Assembly (NCBI RefSeq): GCF_009905375.1
Contig: NC_133652.1
Location: 21,339,262 to 21,403,261, forward strand
Source: Apium graveolens
Taxonomy: Eukaryota > Streptophyta > Magnoliopsida > Apiales > Apiaceae
Direction: 5' to 3'
Length of the DNA stretch: 64,000 nt
Below the pieces are notes generated by a model that was not told the DNA's origin, did no database searches, and saw nothing but the letters and a program-made list of their open reading frames with translations. A program made the position numbers and the translations under genes. This document shows, piece by piece, positions 25,056 to 35,935 of the stretch. Numbering within the stretch: position 1 is the first letter of the stretch; each line of letters starts with the position of its first letter.

Positions 25056-25803
25056 TAGGGATGACAATTTGTACCGAACCGATGAATACCCGATCCGTAC
25101 CGATCTGATTGGATCATACCGAACCCGAATATTTTGGATTCGGATTTGGGTTTAACTTTTAAACCCGAATTGCTTTCGGGTCGGGTTTGGTTTTTGACCT
25201 TACCGTTTTGAAACTTACCCGAAAACCCAAAATCCATTTTGTACCAATCCGAATCCAAACCCGATCCGAACCCCTTACTAATATATAAATAATATTATAT
25301 ATATACATGTATTAATTTTTGCTTATTATTTCTTATAATTATATAAATATAATATGGCATATATGTATGGTATGTATGCTTGTATATGCGTAATATGAAT
25401 TGATTCATTTATAATTTATATAAAGACACACACTTAGACTCAATCAGACCATAGTCTACCATCACCCATTTCATCAATCTCTTTGACGGAGGAGCCATGA
25501 CTTCATATTCTTACGTGTACATAAGTTCTGATTTTTTCTTTACATTTTCGTCCTTCTTATTAGAGATTGAGGTTTTGACTCATTTTCTCCACTATTTTTC
25601 ATGCTCCGGTACTCGGATTGAGATTTGATTGGGATGAGTGTAATTTATAATATTTGAATTTTGGTTAAAACCGAATCCGAAAAAATCGTTTGGGTTCAGG
25701 TTTACTGATTCAAATTTATTTCGGGTTCAGGTTCAACAAAAATAATCGGGTTCAATTTTGGTTATTACTAAACCCGTTTCGACCAACCCGTTTGTCATTC
25801 ATA
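25056..25803. mobile_element. Non-autonomous hAT-like element with CCCGAACCC-type interior
   Basis: The ends form an imperfect inverted repeat (TAGGGATGACAATTTG at the left, CGTTTGTCATTCATA at the right). They are flanked by 8-bp direct repeats matching at seven of eight positions (GATTCAAC at 25048-25055, TATTCAAC at 25804-25811). An 8-bp duplication fits hAT. Both end regions consist of reiterated CCGAACCC/GGGTTCGG-like words, and the centre is AT-rich. The frame at 25055-25258 comes from these reiterations and is not a gene. Confidence 0.6.
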
Positions 25804-25811
25804 TATTCAAC

Positions 25812-27832
25812 GTCTACGTTGATGTTATGTCATTGCTAATGTCTGAATTCATTAACTAAAGTTGATCAAGTGTCATTAATTTTTAATTTATTGTATAAAA
25901 TTAATTTTATAAAATGTCGGATGATTGTCAATGTCATAGTTCATCAATTAAAATTGAAATATTTCACCTAATTTTTAAAGTAATTCAAAATAGTTGTACG
26001 ACGTTTTCCGGTATTAAATATAATTTTTGTAAAACTATTATTGATCATCTTAAAAAAAATTCAAAAGGTTGAATTCTATAAATTTTCAAGTTTCTTATTT
26101 ATATGTGATTGGGTTCTTATTTTTTGTTGAGTACGGGAGTCCACTGTAATGAAAATGGTACATATAATATTGTAAAACGTATTATAATGTGAATTGTGTT
26201 CTACAAACATCATTTTTTAATGAAATTTTACAAATCTCATACATTTGACAAGTAGAATATTGTAGAAATATGATTATGTAGAACATGATTAGTTTGTAGA
26301 ATACATACATGTTACTTGTTTAACATTCATGATACAACATCATAACACACGTTTATACCATATGAAATTTATTATTTTAATTTTAAAATTATTAAAAATA
26401 TAAACCAAAACCATTAGATTATGTAATTTATGGATATGTTACTTTAAAGAACCATATCAAATCAAATAATTTAAGATTTAAGATTTATTTCACAAATATT
26501 TGAATATAAATATATTTTTAAATAAATTATGTAATATATATATATATATTAATATACATATATGAATAATCATCAAATATCTTACCATTTTTCAAATAAG
26601 ATGTTAATGAATAATCTAATTTTTATTTTTTATGTTGTCATTCAAATTTTTCTAAAGAGAATGAAAAAATTTGGGACTTTGAGATCACCTCTTTACAAAT
26701 TCACCATCATTGAACAATATTACAAACCTGATTTTTTTAAAGGAAACATTATATAAATCAATTTACTATATCCTCGTAATTTCAACTGATCTTGTGACAT
26801 TTCATGTCAAATGTCGAATAAATTTAAATATTGGGTCAAGTCCTAAAATATAATAATATATAACCGGCCAGTTAGTAATTTTTGATACATATTATCATTT
26901 GACTTGATTGTATAAATATCTCAAAAATATTAATTTAATATAAGATATTAAAAAATTTATCCTTATTGATAAGATGTTCAAGTTGAACTCGTAATTTAAA
27001 ATTACTAAATCTAGAAAGAGACGATGTATTTACGGTTGGGTCATGTAGTCAAATTTTAAGATTTTTTTAAAAAATGGGTAAAGTTATGATTTTGAATCTA
27101 ATAATTTTGATATATATTATCAATTGACGTAATCATATAAACGCCTCAAAAATATTAATTTTATTAACATGAGATATTACAAAAATTGTCCCTTATTGGT
27201 AAGATTTTCTCGTCGAACCCATGATTTAATTTAAACATAAATAGTGAAGTTGTATTGTCGGTCAAGTCAGTCATATTTCGAGTATTTTTTTAAAAAAATG
27301 GGTCAAGTTTTTATTTCGAATTCGAAATAAATCAAAATACACTAAATATTTATGACTCTAACCTATCTAAATATATAGCACACATATATGTTATTTATAT
27401 ATAACTCTATCTATTTTCAATTTTATTTTAAAAAATTATATGTACAATTTAAGTTTTTTATTAAATAATATAAATAAAAGGTACGAGACATGGTATTTTC
27501 TTCAGCACAATTCTTGTGAAGAGACCTCTACAATAATGAGTCTTGGGCAGTTTATATTTTAATGTACTATATGCTTCATTTTAGACCTTAAATTTAATTT
27601 TGTTAAAACTAACTTTATTAATATTCCAGTTAAAATTGAATAAATTGTCATAATTTATGACACTCAGTATATGATTAAAAAAATATAAGTAACAATACAG
27701 TGAAATGGTAAGAAAATGTACATGTGAATGTAAAAAATTAAGGTTCAATTCCAGTGAATAACATTTTTTTAATATAAATGTTAGAAGGATAACGTCATTT
27801 ATCCCTCATTAATTCAAAACTCAATTAAATTG
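25812..27832. other. AT-rich repeat debris, possible degenerate MULE MITE
   Basis: No gene. At about 26130-26350 there is sequence like the inside of the MITE at 12631 (GGGAGTCCACTGTAATG, TTGTAAAACGTATTAT, ACAAATCTCATACATTTG). It suggests an old relative without preserved ends. A two-copy tandem repeat follows (separate entry). The 26562-26756 frame has no known motif. Confidence 0.4.
26833..27300. repeat. Imperfect tandem duplication, about 240-bp unit
   Basis: GGGTCAAG-like starts recur at 26833, 27076 and 27300. The two units share TTTTGATA(C/T)ATATTATCA(A/T)TTGAC, ATAAA(C/T)(A/G)(C/T)CTCAAAAATATTAATTT and CTTATTG(G/A)TAAGAT, so they are diverged direct copies of 243 and 224 bp. Confidence 0.6.
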
Positions 27833-27837
27833 ACTAC

Positions 27838-28077
27838 TGTTGTAAAATACTAGTTATAACAGTATTATATCGAACCTCTGTAAAAGTAAATATAGCAGAA
27901 AGGGAGAAAGAGAGCAGACTAGAGAGATGAAAGCTGCTTGGGTGTGTTTTCCATCATTCCGAAGAAGGCTATTTATAGCCAAAACAAGTAACATAGAATT
28001 TAATGCAATGCAAATATTTTCAAGTATAAGCCTAGCCTTACTATTTAATGTTTGAAAATTACAATCAATTTACAACA
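27838..28077 (-). repeat. 3' LTR of the outer Copia element (left copy)
   Basis: 240 bp, TGTTGTAAA to TTTACAACA. On the minus strand a TATA box lies in GGCTATAAATAGCC (27967-27980). The neighbouring minus-strand tract CAAAGGGGAG (28078-28087) is the purine tract. Confidence 0.92.
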
Positions 28078-28207
28078 CTCCCCTTTGATTGTTATTTTAA
28101 AATGGATCATAGACTGCCTCGTTAAAACCTTGTCAAAGAAAAACCCCATGAGATAAAAACTTTGACGAGGAAAAAAGTGTACAATCTCCCCTCGGAAAAA
28201 ACTAATC

Positions 28208-29380
28208 ATTCTCCGAAGTTTTGTTGTAACAAATCCTTGAATCGACGCATTCCAATGTTATGCCGTAACTTCCCAAATGTTGAATTCGGTAATGATTTCG
28301 TGAATAAATCAGCAAGGTTGTCACATGACCGAATTTGTTGTACATCAATTTCACCATTCTTTTGAAGTTCATGAGTGTAGAAGAATTTTGGTGAAATGTG
28401 ATTCGTTCTGTCTCATTTGATATATCCTTCCTTGAGTTGATTAATGCATGCAGTGTCATCCTCAAACATAACGGTAGGACTTCTAGTGATGTCTTGTAAT
28501 CCACATGATTCCTGAATATTCTTGATGATAAACCGCAACCAAACACATTCTCTACTGGCTTCATGAATCGTAATGAGTTCTGAGTGATTTGTTGAGGTTG
28601 CCACTGTAGTTTGCTTCGTAGATTTCCAGGAAATGGCTGTACCGCTATATGTAAACACATATCCAGTTTGTGATTTGCCAAAATGAGGATTTTTCAAATA
28701 TCCAGCGTCTGCATATCCAATCAGCTGAGATGTTGAGTTTTTCGAGAAGAATAACCCAAAATCAATTATTTCACGAAGATAACGAAATATATGTTTGATC
28801 CCATTCCAATGCCTGTCCATCGGAGCAGAGCTAAATCTAGCCAATAAATTCACAACAAATGCAATATCTGGCCTTGTATTATTTGCAAGATACATAAGTG
28901 CACCAATTGCTCCAAGATATGGGATTTCAGGGTCGGGAACTTCTTCATCATCTTCTCGTGGTCGAAATATATCTTTATCAGGCTCTAAAGATTTAACCAC
29001 CATTGGAGTAGTCAATGGATGAGATTTATCCATGTAAAATCTGTTCAAAACCTTTTCTGTATATGTAGATTGGTGGAGGAAAATTCCCGATGACAAGTGC
29101 TCGACTTGTATACCAAGGCAATATTTTGTCCTTACGAGATCTTTCATTTCAAATTCTGTCTTTAGGTATATGACAGCTTTATCAACCTCTGTAGATGTTC
29201 CTACAAGGTTTAAATCATCCACATATACAGCAATAATCACAAAATCAGATTATGATTTTTTTGATAAAAACACATGGAGAAATTTGATTACTAATATACC
29301 CATTCTTTTGTAAATAACGACTAAGTCTGTTATACCACATATGATCAGACTGTTTCAGTCCATACAATGATCGTTGAAGT
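28208..29380 (-). pseudogene. pol: RT C-terminal part and RNase H of the outer Copia element
   Basis: The 28413-29240 frame starts inside RT just before the catalytic box (AVYVDDLNLVGTS), which is intact. The connection follows (AIGALMYLANNTRPDIAF), then RNase H motifs (GYADAGYLKNPHFGKSQTGY, ATSTNHSELITIHEASREC, EDDTACINQLKEGYIK). An in-frame TGA near 28413 interrupts it. The tail (KFFYTHELQKNGEIDV, then NLADLFTKSLP) continues in the same frame to about 28208. Upstream (29241-29380) the frame has a stop. Together with 29381-31212 this is the 3' half of pol. Confidence 0.88.
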
Positions 29381-31212
29381 TTAATGGAGTATATATGACG
29401 ATGTTTCTTGAACTCGTCCATTTTTAACCCTTCTGGGATTTTTCATAAAAATTTCACTATCAAGTGAACCGTACAGGTATGCAGTAACGACGTCCATAAG
29501 ACGTGTTTCCAATTTTTCTTTAGATGCCATACCTAATATAAAACGAAAAGTAATTCCATCCATCACTGGCGAGTATGTCTCTTGATAATCAATGCCAGGC
29601 CTTTGAGAAAACCCATGTGCTACAAGTCGGGTTTTATATCTCATAATTTCATTCTTTTTATTTCGTTTTCTTATGAATACCCATTTATTTCCAACAGGGT
29701 TCACACCGATTGGTGTTTGGACAACGGGTCCAAATACTTCTCTTTTACGCAGTGAATTTAATTCTGTTTGGATTGCGTCTTTCCATTTTGGCCAGTCTTT
29801 TCTTCGACGGCATTCATCCACACTTTGTGGTTCAGGATCAGAATTTATGTCTACATCCAATGCTGCGGAATACACAAATACATCATCAATTATGGCTTTA
29901 CTTCGATCCCATAATTTCATATCATGCACATAATTTATTGAAATTTCATGATTGTTTAATCCCGTATCTTCAGGGACTGGAATCTCTTCAGGAGATAATA
30001 CCACTTTAGGGGTATTTACTTCTTCTGGAGCATGTGCCACTTCAGGGGCAATTTTCTTTATTTTTCTTTTTCGTGGTGCAACATCTTTTGCACCGACCGG
30101 TCTACCACGCTTCAGGCGTGGCTTTGATTCTGTAACTAAATCTTTTGTATCTGATTTTTGAATTGGTATATTTATTCTAGCTGGAGTATTTACTGCAGGT
30201 ATATGAGATTTAGTTATATTTCTAAAATCATTAAATGCGTCAGGCATTTGGTTTGCGATATTTTGCATATGAATAATTCTTTTAACTTCAAGTTCACATT
30301 GACCGGTACGTGGATCTAGAAAATATAATCCTGACGCATTCCATGTTATGTCAGGATTAACTTTATTTGAATATTTATCTCCCCCTAAGGGAGGAAACAT
30401 AGACTCGTCAAAATGACAATCTGCATATCTTGCGGTAAATAAGTCTCCGGTCAGAGGCTCCAGATATCTAATTATAGATGTGGAATCAAAACCAACGTAG
30501 ATACCTATTCTTCTTTGAGCTCCCATCTTCGATCTTTGTGGTGGAGCAATCGGTACATATACAGCACATCCAAAAATTTTGAAGTGAGAAATATTAGGAA
30601 CTTGACCAAGTACCAGTTGTAGCGGAGAATGTTGGTTGTAGGAAGTTGGTCTAATCCTAATAATATTAGCAGCATGAATTATTGTGTGACCCCAAATAGA
30701 TGTAGGTAATTTTGCTTTCAACAACAACGGTCTTGCAATAAGTTGGAGTCTTTTGATAAAAGACTCGGCTAACCCAGTTTGTGTATGTACATGAGGAACT
30801 GGGTGTTCAACTGAGATTCCTGCAGACATGCAATAGTCGACAAAAGTTGCAGATGTAAATTCGCCGGCATTATCTAAACGAATTGACTTGATGTAATGAT
30901 CTGGGAATTGAGCTCGTAATTTGATTATTTGGGGAAGTAATTTTGCAAAAGCATCATTACGAGTTGAGAGAAGACAAACATGAGACCATCTAGTTGAGGC
31001 ATCGATTAATACCATGAAATACCTCAATGGGCCAGATGATGGGTGTATAGGTCCACATATGTCGCCTTGGATCCTTTCTAAAAAAATTGGGCTTTCAAGC
31101 TGAACTTTAGTAGGGGATGGTCGAGTAATCAATTTTCTTAAAAAACATGCTGAACATGGAAGGTCATTGTTTGAAAGAATTTTAAAATCTTTAAGAGGAT
31201 GACCGGTAGAAT
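29381..31212 (-). pseudogene. pol: Integrase and RT N-terminal part of the outer Copia element
   Basis: Starts in the zinc region at the nested insertion point (DLPCSACFLRK near 31150). The integrase core has its acidic triad in RIQGDICGP, RLDNAGEF and GLAESFIKRL. A charged linker follows, then RT (GNKWVFIRKRNKKNEIMRYK, RLVAHGFSQRPGIDYQETY, MDVVTAYLYGSLDSEIFMKN). The frame ends near 29381. The missing start of pol is on the other side of the nested element at 43887-44432, so the insertion cut the gene between the conserved WHERLGHPG motif and CSAC. Without the insert the two sides would still not make a full pol because of the break after 29381. Confidence 0.88.
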
Positions 31213-31827
31213 TGTTAGGTCACACACACACTGTAGAGGGGGTGAATACAGTGTATAGTACACTCAAATCGAACTTTAAGAACTTATGTAACAGAAAACA
31301 AACTTTATTGAAATAATAAACTCTGTTACAGTATGGAACTGTTACCTCTCAGTGATGAACAAATATCACGAGAGCTTCTAGGGTTACAATGAATAATCTT
31401 CTCTAATAATGATAACACTTTTAGTGTAAACCCTATGTCTGTGTTTATATACTACACAGTTACAAGATAATCGCTAATTGATATGGAATATAATTCCGCT
31501 TCCTAAAATATATCAATCAGATATCTTTTCTTCCAAGTATTCCATTCTTTACGGAATTCCTTCTTCATGCATATCTCTTCTTATGTTTATCTTGATCTTC
31601 TTTCCTTTAATCAGCTACTGTCCTTATCTGATTGTCCTTCAGTACTTAAGTTCTAATATCTATCTTCTGATGATTATCTCCTGATAACATAAGTACTGAT
31701 ATCCTTAAGTCCTGACTTCCAGTATAAGTATTGATCAACAGTTAAGTACTGATTTATCCTGTTCAAGTAAGATCTGAAAGCTAAACATAAAACATATTAG
31801 CCATGACATTATCAAATATATCTAACA
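31213..31827 (-). repeat. 3' LTR of element B (left copy)
   Basis: 615 bp. On the minus strand the TATA box is GTATATAAAC (31443-31452). Near the LTR edge lies CACACACACACTGTAGAGGGGGTGAATACAG. The frame at 31478-31684 is chance and recurs in the other LTR. Confidence 0.93.
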
Positions 31828-32035
31828 ATCTCCCCCAACTTGTAAATTAACATAATATACAAGTTTAACAGATATTTGATGATGTCAAAAACATTAAGTA
31901 CAAATGCATGAGAATTAGACTAGATAACTACAACTTACAGTCCTTAAAGCTTTTACCAATTTCAACTTCTGATAACAACTTCAGTCTGTATAAATATCAG
32001 AATTTAAGCAGTTGTAGATCTTCGACTTGGCTTCA
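31828..32035 (-). other. 3' untranslated region and purine tract of element B
   Basis: Short non-coding stretch after the accessory stop at 32036. The minus-strand tract AGTTGGGGGAGAT (about 31828-31840) adjoins the 3' LTR and is the plus-strand primer. Confidence 0.8.
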
Positions 32036-34990
32036 TCATTTTCTGATCTCCCTGATGTCAGGAGTTGTTCTGAGATAGTTCTTCAATAAACATTTCTCAG
32101 CATATCTTAGTTCATCAATCATTCTCCTTTTGACATCTTTAAGCTCTGCAGTATCTTCACCAGTTTGAAAGATTGCAGCTCTGAGATCATTGATCTTTGC
32201 TTTTCTCAACTCCTGATCTAGTCTTATGACATAAGCTTTGTCAGACTCCAGATTGAATTCAAGTCCCTTAATACCAAGATATGTTCTGATCTGTGCATTA
32301 TTAGGCTTCATATCAACAATATCACCATTGTGATCTCTGTACTTTGGAACATATATGCTGTCAGACTTAACAGAATAAAGCCTTTTCTGTCTCTGAATCT
32401 GTTCTTTTAAGTAGTTTGCAGCAGTCTCTGTTATTCTGTCATCCACTTGAAGTAAGAAAAGTACATGCTCCAATTCTTCAAAATACTTCAATGGAATGGC
32501 ATTTTGTCTTATATGATAAACCCTACCATCTGTCATGAAATACAACATGATGTATTCTTTCAAGTAGGTATGATAAACCATCTGTACAAATTCCAGTTGA
32601 TTCAATCTCTCAGGAGTTGCTCCAATACCTGGTTCACTCAAGGAAGTTGGATCATTGGTAGTGTTGTGTACTCTTCTTTCATCAGCACTTCCCAATCCAG
32701 TTTTATCTTTAGCTTCCTTTCCAGTAACTACTCTTGCTTCAAAACCACTTGCAGTAGTCTTCAAAGATTGAGTCTGTTTTACTTTTGTGAATCCTGGTAG
32801 GAGTGTCTTTGATCTATTTTCTGATATCAAGTTAACTTGAGCTCTGTCAGAGATTACTTGCTTCTTCTGAATATCAGAACTTACAATTTCTTGACTCTGA
32901 ACAACTTGAGCCATGTCAGAGGTTGTTTTAAGAACTTTTCTTGAAGTCAGAGCAAGATCATCCTTTTCATCAGTAATTTCTTCTTCCTCAGGAGGTACAT
33001 AAACCTTGATAGGTTCATCAACCTTTTCTTTACCCTTGGATCTTGGATCTATCTGTGGTTGTGATCTAGCCAACGTTGCTTCATTATGTGTCCTTTCTTT
33101 GATCACATTGCCTTTGAGTTTTGGAAGAGAATTTTTACCAGAAGCTTCAGATTTAGATGTGACTTTCTCTGATTTAAGTCTAGCTTCTTCTTCCTTTAAA
33201 CTTTCCAAGTCCATTCCTGGATTTTCTTGAAGAAATAACTGTCTTGACATTTCCTCATCAAGATCTAGAAGTTCATCAGAACTTATCCTTTTACCAGCAG
33301 CAGAACTTATTCTTTTCCTAGTATCGGAACTTGTCCTGTGACTAGCTTGTCTTGATGTAAACCTTCTACCTTGATTATGACCGCTACCCATTCCAGAGTA
33401 TCCTTGATCATCATTTCCATCATCCTTTCCTTGCAGTGTCTTGTTAGTGTTGCATTTGGACTTAATTACCTTCTCCCCCTTTTTGGCATCAGCAGGTAGT
33501 AAAAGAGAGATAAGTAATTTCACTGAGAATTGGATTTCAGTAAGTTGCGATTGCTGAGAAGCTTGATTTGTCAGAATTTCATCAATCTGAGCTTGTTGTT
33601 TCTCTTGAGTTTTCTCAATATAAGCAATCCTGTCAATGGTAGGTTGAAAGAACTTTTTCTTATCAATTTTCCAAACTTGTTCTTGTTTGATAAAGTTCTC
33701 CTGAATCTTGTGTAGCTCTGCATAAGTAGTTGAATGAAGACCTTGTAGATGTTTAGTACTCAATGCAGTGACTCTAAGCTGAGTTTTTAAATCATCAGAA
33801 TTTAACATTTCATCAGCTTTAGTCAAGTGCTCAGCAAGATGTATTGCAGTTGGAACACATGAAACTGAGTTCCATTCCTTAGTCCACTCCTGACCTGCAG
33901 GAGTTTCACTCCAAGGTACTGGTGCATCCCCGGTAACAAACTTCTTTACCAGTTCAGACTTAGGAAGAGTCTGTTGAGGAGTATGTCCGGAAGGACCTGC
34001 TTCATCAGCATCTACAGTTGGAGCAGCTTCACCAGTATCTCCAGCATTTGCAGCATCAGAACTTAAAGAATTAGTATCTTCTGATAAGACAACAGTGTGA
34101 GTAGCAATGGAGGCTTCAGCATCCTCTAATTGCTGATCTGATACTAAGTTCTGATCAACAGCCATATCCTGATGCTCACCTAAAGTCTGATCATCAGCAT
34201 CTTGATGCAGAGAAGGTGTTGTTGATAACTCTGGAGTTTGAACAACATCAGTAACAGGTGTTGTGGAAGGATTATTTGCTGTTGGAGCTTCTAAGAGAAA
34301 TACTTCAGACACAACCAAGTGTTGAACATCAATATCAGCACTTGTGCCTGGATCAACAAGAGACACAGATGGTGAGTTAGCCTTGTCAGATATAGCTTCC
34401 TGAGATGGAGTTGATGGAGAAGAAGTGACTGGAGCAAATTCCTTGTCTTGTGAGATCAAAGATTCCTGATCCCCTTCCTTAGCTGCTTCCTCTTCATCAT
34501 CTGAAACTGGCCTTTGTGCCCTCTGTTTCTTGTACTTCCTTGTTGATTTGGATTCCTTGGGAGTTTCAGGAACTGTCATTCGTCTAAGCCTCTTGAGAAG
34601 CCTAGAACCCCCAATTTCAGAATCCTTCTGAGAAATCTCTTTCTCAGCTTCAGATACAACAGGTTCTCTAGCAGGAACCGGTTCCTCAGAATCAGATTCA
34701 TCGCTCAATGCAATCCTCCTTCTCTTTTGAGATGTTTGAGGAACATTCTTTGTCCTCGTTGGCTTGGAAGATGAAGATTTCACAGTAGGTGCTGAAGATG
34801 AAGGTCGAGCAGTCTGTGAAGTGGAGAGATAGGATTTGAGATATGTTCTGAGGGTAGGTTGAGTAGAATGAGAGGTAGGTACTGAGGTTGATGGATTTTG
34901 GGTGGTTGGAGTTGGTTGGACATCAGAGTAAACAGATCTATAAGTATCAGGATTAGCATTTACCAGGATCTGTTTTACAGACTTAGGAAT
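32036..34990 (-). CDS. Accessory frame of element B, long C-terminal part
   Basis: Open from directly after the TAG at 34991-34993 to 32036, in the same frame as the 251-codon part upstream. The 34783 position often given by start-seeking is a GTG, not an ATG, so I treat this as the continuation, not a separate gene. It starts with a Ser/Thr/Pro-rich linker and a basic patch (SQKRRRIALSDESDSEE) that could be a nuclear signal. A charged, low-complexity region follows, then a probable coiled coil (FIKQEQVWKIDKKKFF to EKTQEKQQAQIDEIL), short repeats (KRISSAAGKRISSDELLDLD), and a better-ordered C-terminal 220 residues with aromatic clusters (FVQMVYHTYLKEYIMLYFM). No enzyme motif, membrane segment or zinc ligand set is visible. 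Function unknown. Confidence 0.7.
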   Translation of the reverse strand: MPKSVKQILVNANPDTYRSVYSDVQPTPTTQNPSTSVPTSHSTQPTLRTYLKSYLSTSQTARPSSSAPTVKSSSSKPTRTKNVPQTSQKRRRIALSDESDSEEPVPAREPVVSEAEKEISQKDSEIGGSRLLKRLRRMTVPETPKESKSTRKYKKQRAQRPVSDDEEEAAKEGDQESLISQDKEFAPVTSSPSTPSQEAISDKANSPSVSLVDPGTSADIDVQHLVVSEVFLLEAPTANNPSTTPVTDVVQTPELSTTPSLHQDADDQTLGEHQDMAVDQNLVSDQQLEDAEASIATHTVVLSEDTNSLSSDAANAGDTGEAAPTVDADEAGPSGHTPQQTLPKSELVKKFVTGDAPVPWSETPAGQEWTKEWNSVSCVPTAIHLAEHLTKADEMLNSDDLKTQLRVTALSTKHLQGLHSTTYAELHKIQENFIKQEQVWKIDKKKFFQPTIDRIAYIEKTQEKQQAQIDEILTNQASQQSQLTEIQFSVKLLISLLLPADAKKGEKVIKSKCNTNKTLQGKDDGNDDQGYSGMGSGHNQGRRFTSRQASHRTSSDTRKRISSAAGKRISSDELLDLDEEMSRQLFLQENPGMDLESLKEEEARLKSEKVTSKSEASGKNSLPKLKGNVIKERTHNEATLARSQPQIDPRSKGKEKVDEPIKVYVPPEEEEITDEKDDLALTSRKVLKTTSDMAQVVQSQEIVSSDIQKKQVISDRAQVNLISENRSKTLLPGFTKVKQTQSLKTTASGFEARVVTGKEAKDKTGLGSADERRVHNTTNDPTSLSEPGIGATPERLNQLEFVQMVYHTYLKEYIMLYFMTDGRVYHIRQNAIPLKYFEELEHVLFLLQVDDRITETAANYLKEQIQRQKRLYSVKSDSIYVPKYRDHNGDIVDMKPNNAQIRTYLGIKGLEFNLESDKAYVIRLDQELRKAKINDLRAAIFQTGEDTAELKDVKRRMIDELRYAEKCLLKNYLRTTPDIREIRK

Positions 34991-35746
34991 CTATAATGGT
35001 CTAACCACTTTTTTCTTATTATCAGCATTTACCAGGTCATTAAAGTATCGTTTTGCAACCTTAAAAGGTGGGGTTTGAGTGCTGACTAAATGAGGTTCAT
35101 CAGTACAATAAGTGTAAATAAGTTGACAGAATCTAGCAAAATAATCAACATCTCGATCCTCTGTCATCCTATCCCCAATAAAACCAATTAAAGCAGTTGC
35201 AAAATCAAAATGAGTTTGATTGATAATTGCATACCCGATGCGCTGACTCATAATTGGAATAGCATCAAAATTCGAACATTTGTTCCCAAAAGCTTTGGTG
35301 ATGCAATCAAAGAAGAAACTCCATTCTCTTCTGATATTAGCCCGTTTCAACTGTCCAAGTTTCGTCAGACTCTTTTCATATCCCAATTCAGCCATTAACT
35401 CCCGAAGGGCTGAGTCCTCTGGAATTGAGAAAGTACAATCTTCTGGAAGATGTAAAGCCCTGCGTACTGTACCAGGAGTGACTACAAAGGATGAATCACC
35501 CACTTGGAAGATAATACTGGGAGTTCCACGTTGACCACCATCATCAAAAAATCCAGTCCTCCAAAACCTCAGAACTTGTTGGCTTGAAAAGAATTCAGGT
35601 TGTGTTAATGCATACCCAACCTCACTATGTGCAAGAAGATTTTGCACAAAGTGTAATTCAGATGGAGCTTCAGTGTGATCAAGAACTGCAGCATAGTTGT
35701 TGGGGACAAACTTAGCTCCATCAATGATTAAATCCTTAGGTGCCAT
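34991..35746 (-). CDS. Accessory frame of element B, N-terminal domain (251 codons, ends at TAG)
   Basis: Starts at the ATG at 35744-35746 and ends at TAG (34991-34993). It is a compact globular-looking domain with features of the putative plant transposon protein family seen beside plant retrotransposons. It has a middle region of the type FQVGDSSFVVTPGTVRRALH, and later EWSFFFDCITKAFGNKCSN and IGYAIINQTHFDFATALIGF. The broken frame at 7138-7827 in element A has a similar layout and the same place in its element. The stop is followed by UUU-free context (TAG ATT), unlike the CAR-YYA context of known leaky stops. The codons beyond it stay open in frame for about 984 codons, so the stop is either a single mutation or a regulated boundary. 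Confidence 0.7.
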   Translation of the reverse strand: MAPKDLIIDGAKFVPNNYAAVLDHTEAPSELHFVQNLLAHSEVGYALTQPEFFSSQQVLRFWRTGFFDDGGQRGTPSIIFQVGDSSFVVTPGTVRRALHLPEDCTFSIPEDSALRELMAELGYEKSLTKLGQLKRANIRREWSFFFDCITKAFGNKCSNFDAIPIMSQRIGYAIINQTHFDFATALIGFIGDRMTEDRDVDYFARFCQLIYTYCTDEPHLVSTQTPPFKVAKRYFNDLVNADNKKKVVRPL

Positions 35747-35935
35747 GTGAAAAAAAGGAGATTCAAGTATGCCTGTTAGGTATTTGAGATAATGTCTGTA
35801 TGAAAAACCAACGTGAGAAATAAAGAGAAAGAGAGTAAAAGTAAGGAGAGAGATAAAATATGAAGAAAATAAAAGATTAAAGAAATCTTCTCTCTATTGT
35901 ACTTATACTCTGAACAAAAATGTTACCGTTGGACA
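35747..35935 (-). promoter_or_regulatory. Possible internal promoter and leader of the accessory frame, element B
   Basis: On the minus strand the word GAGTATAAGTAC (about 35901-35912) lies about 160 bases before the accessory ATG. It is followed by a long CT-rich leader (TTATCTCTCTCCTTAC, CTCTCTTTCTCTTTATTTCTC). Upstream is a CCAACGGTAAC word resembling a MYB site. Element A has an equivalent TATA plus pyrimidine leader before its accessory ATG. This suggests the frame is expressed from its own transcript; it is an inference from layout only. Confidence 0.4.

Noticed and set aside
34783..34783. Start of a separate 915-codon gene at this position
   Set aside because: The codon is GTG inside a longer open stretch that continues in frame back to the TAG at 34991.
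32036..35746. Accessory frame considered as an envelope gene or a captured host gene
   Set aside because: No signal peptide or membrane segment, and it lies between the LTRs of element B at the place where element A has a similar frame.
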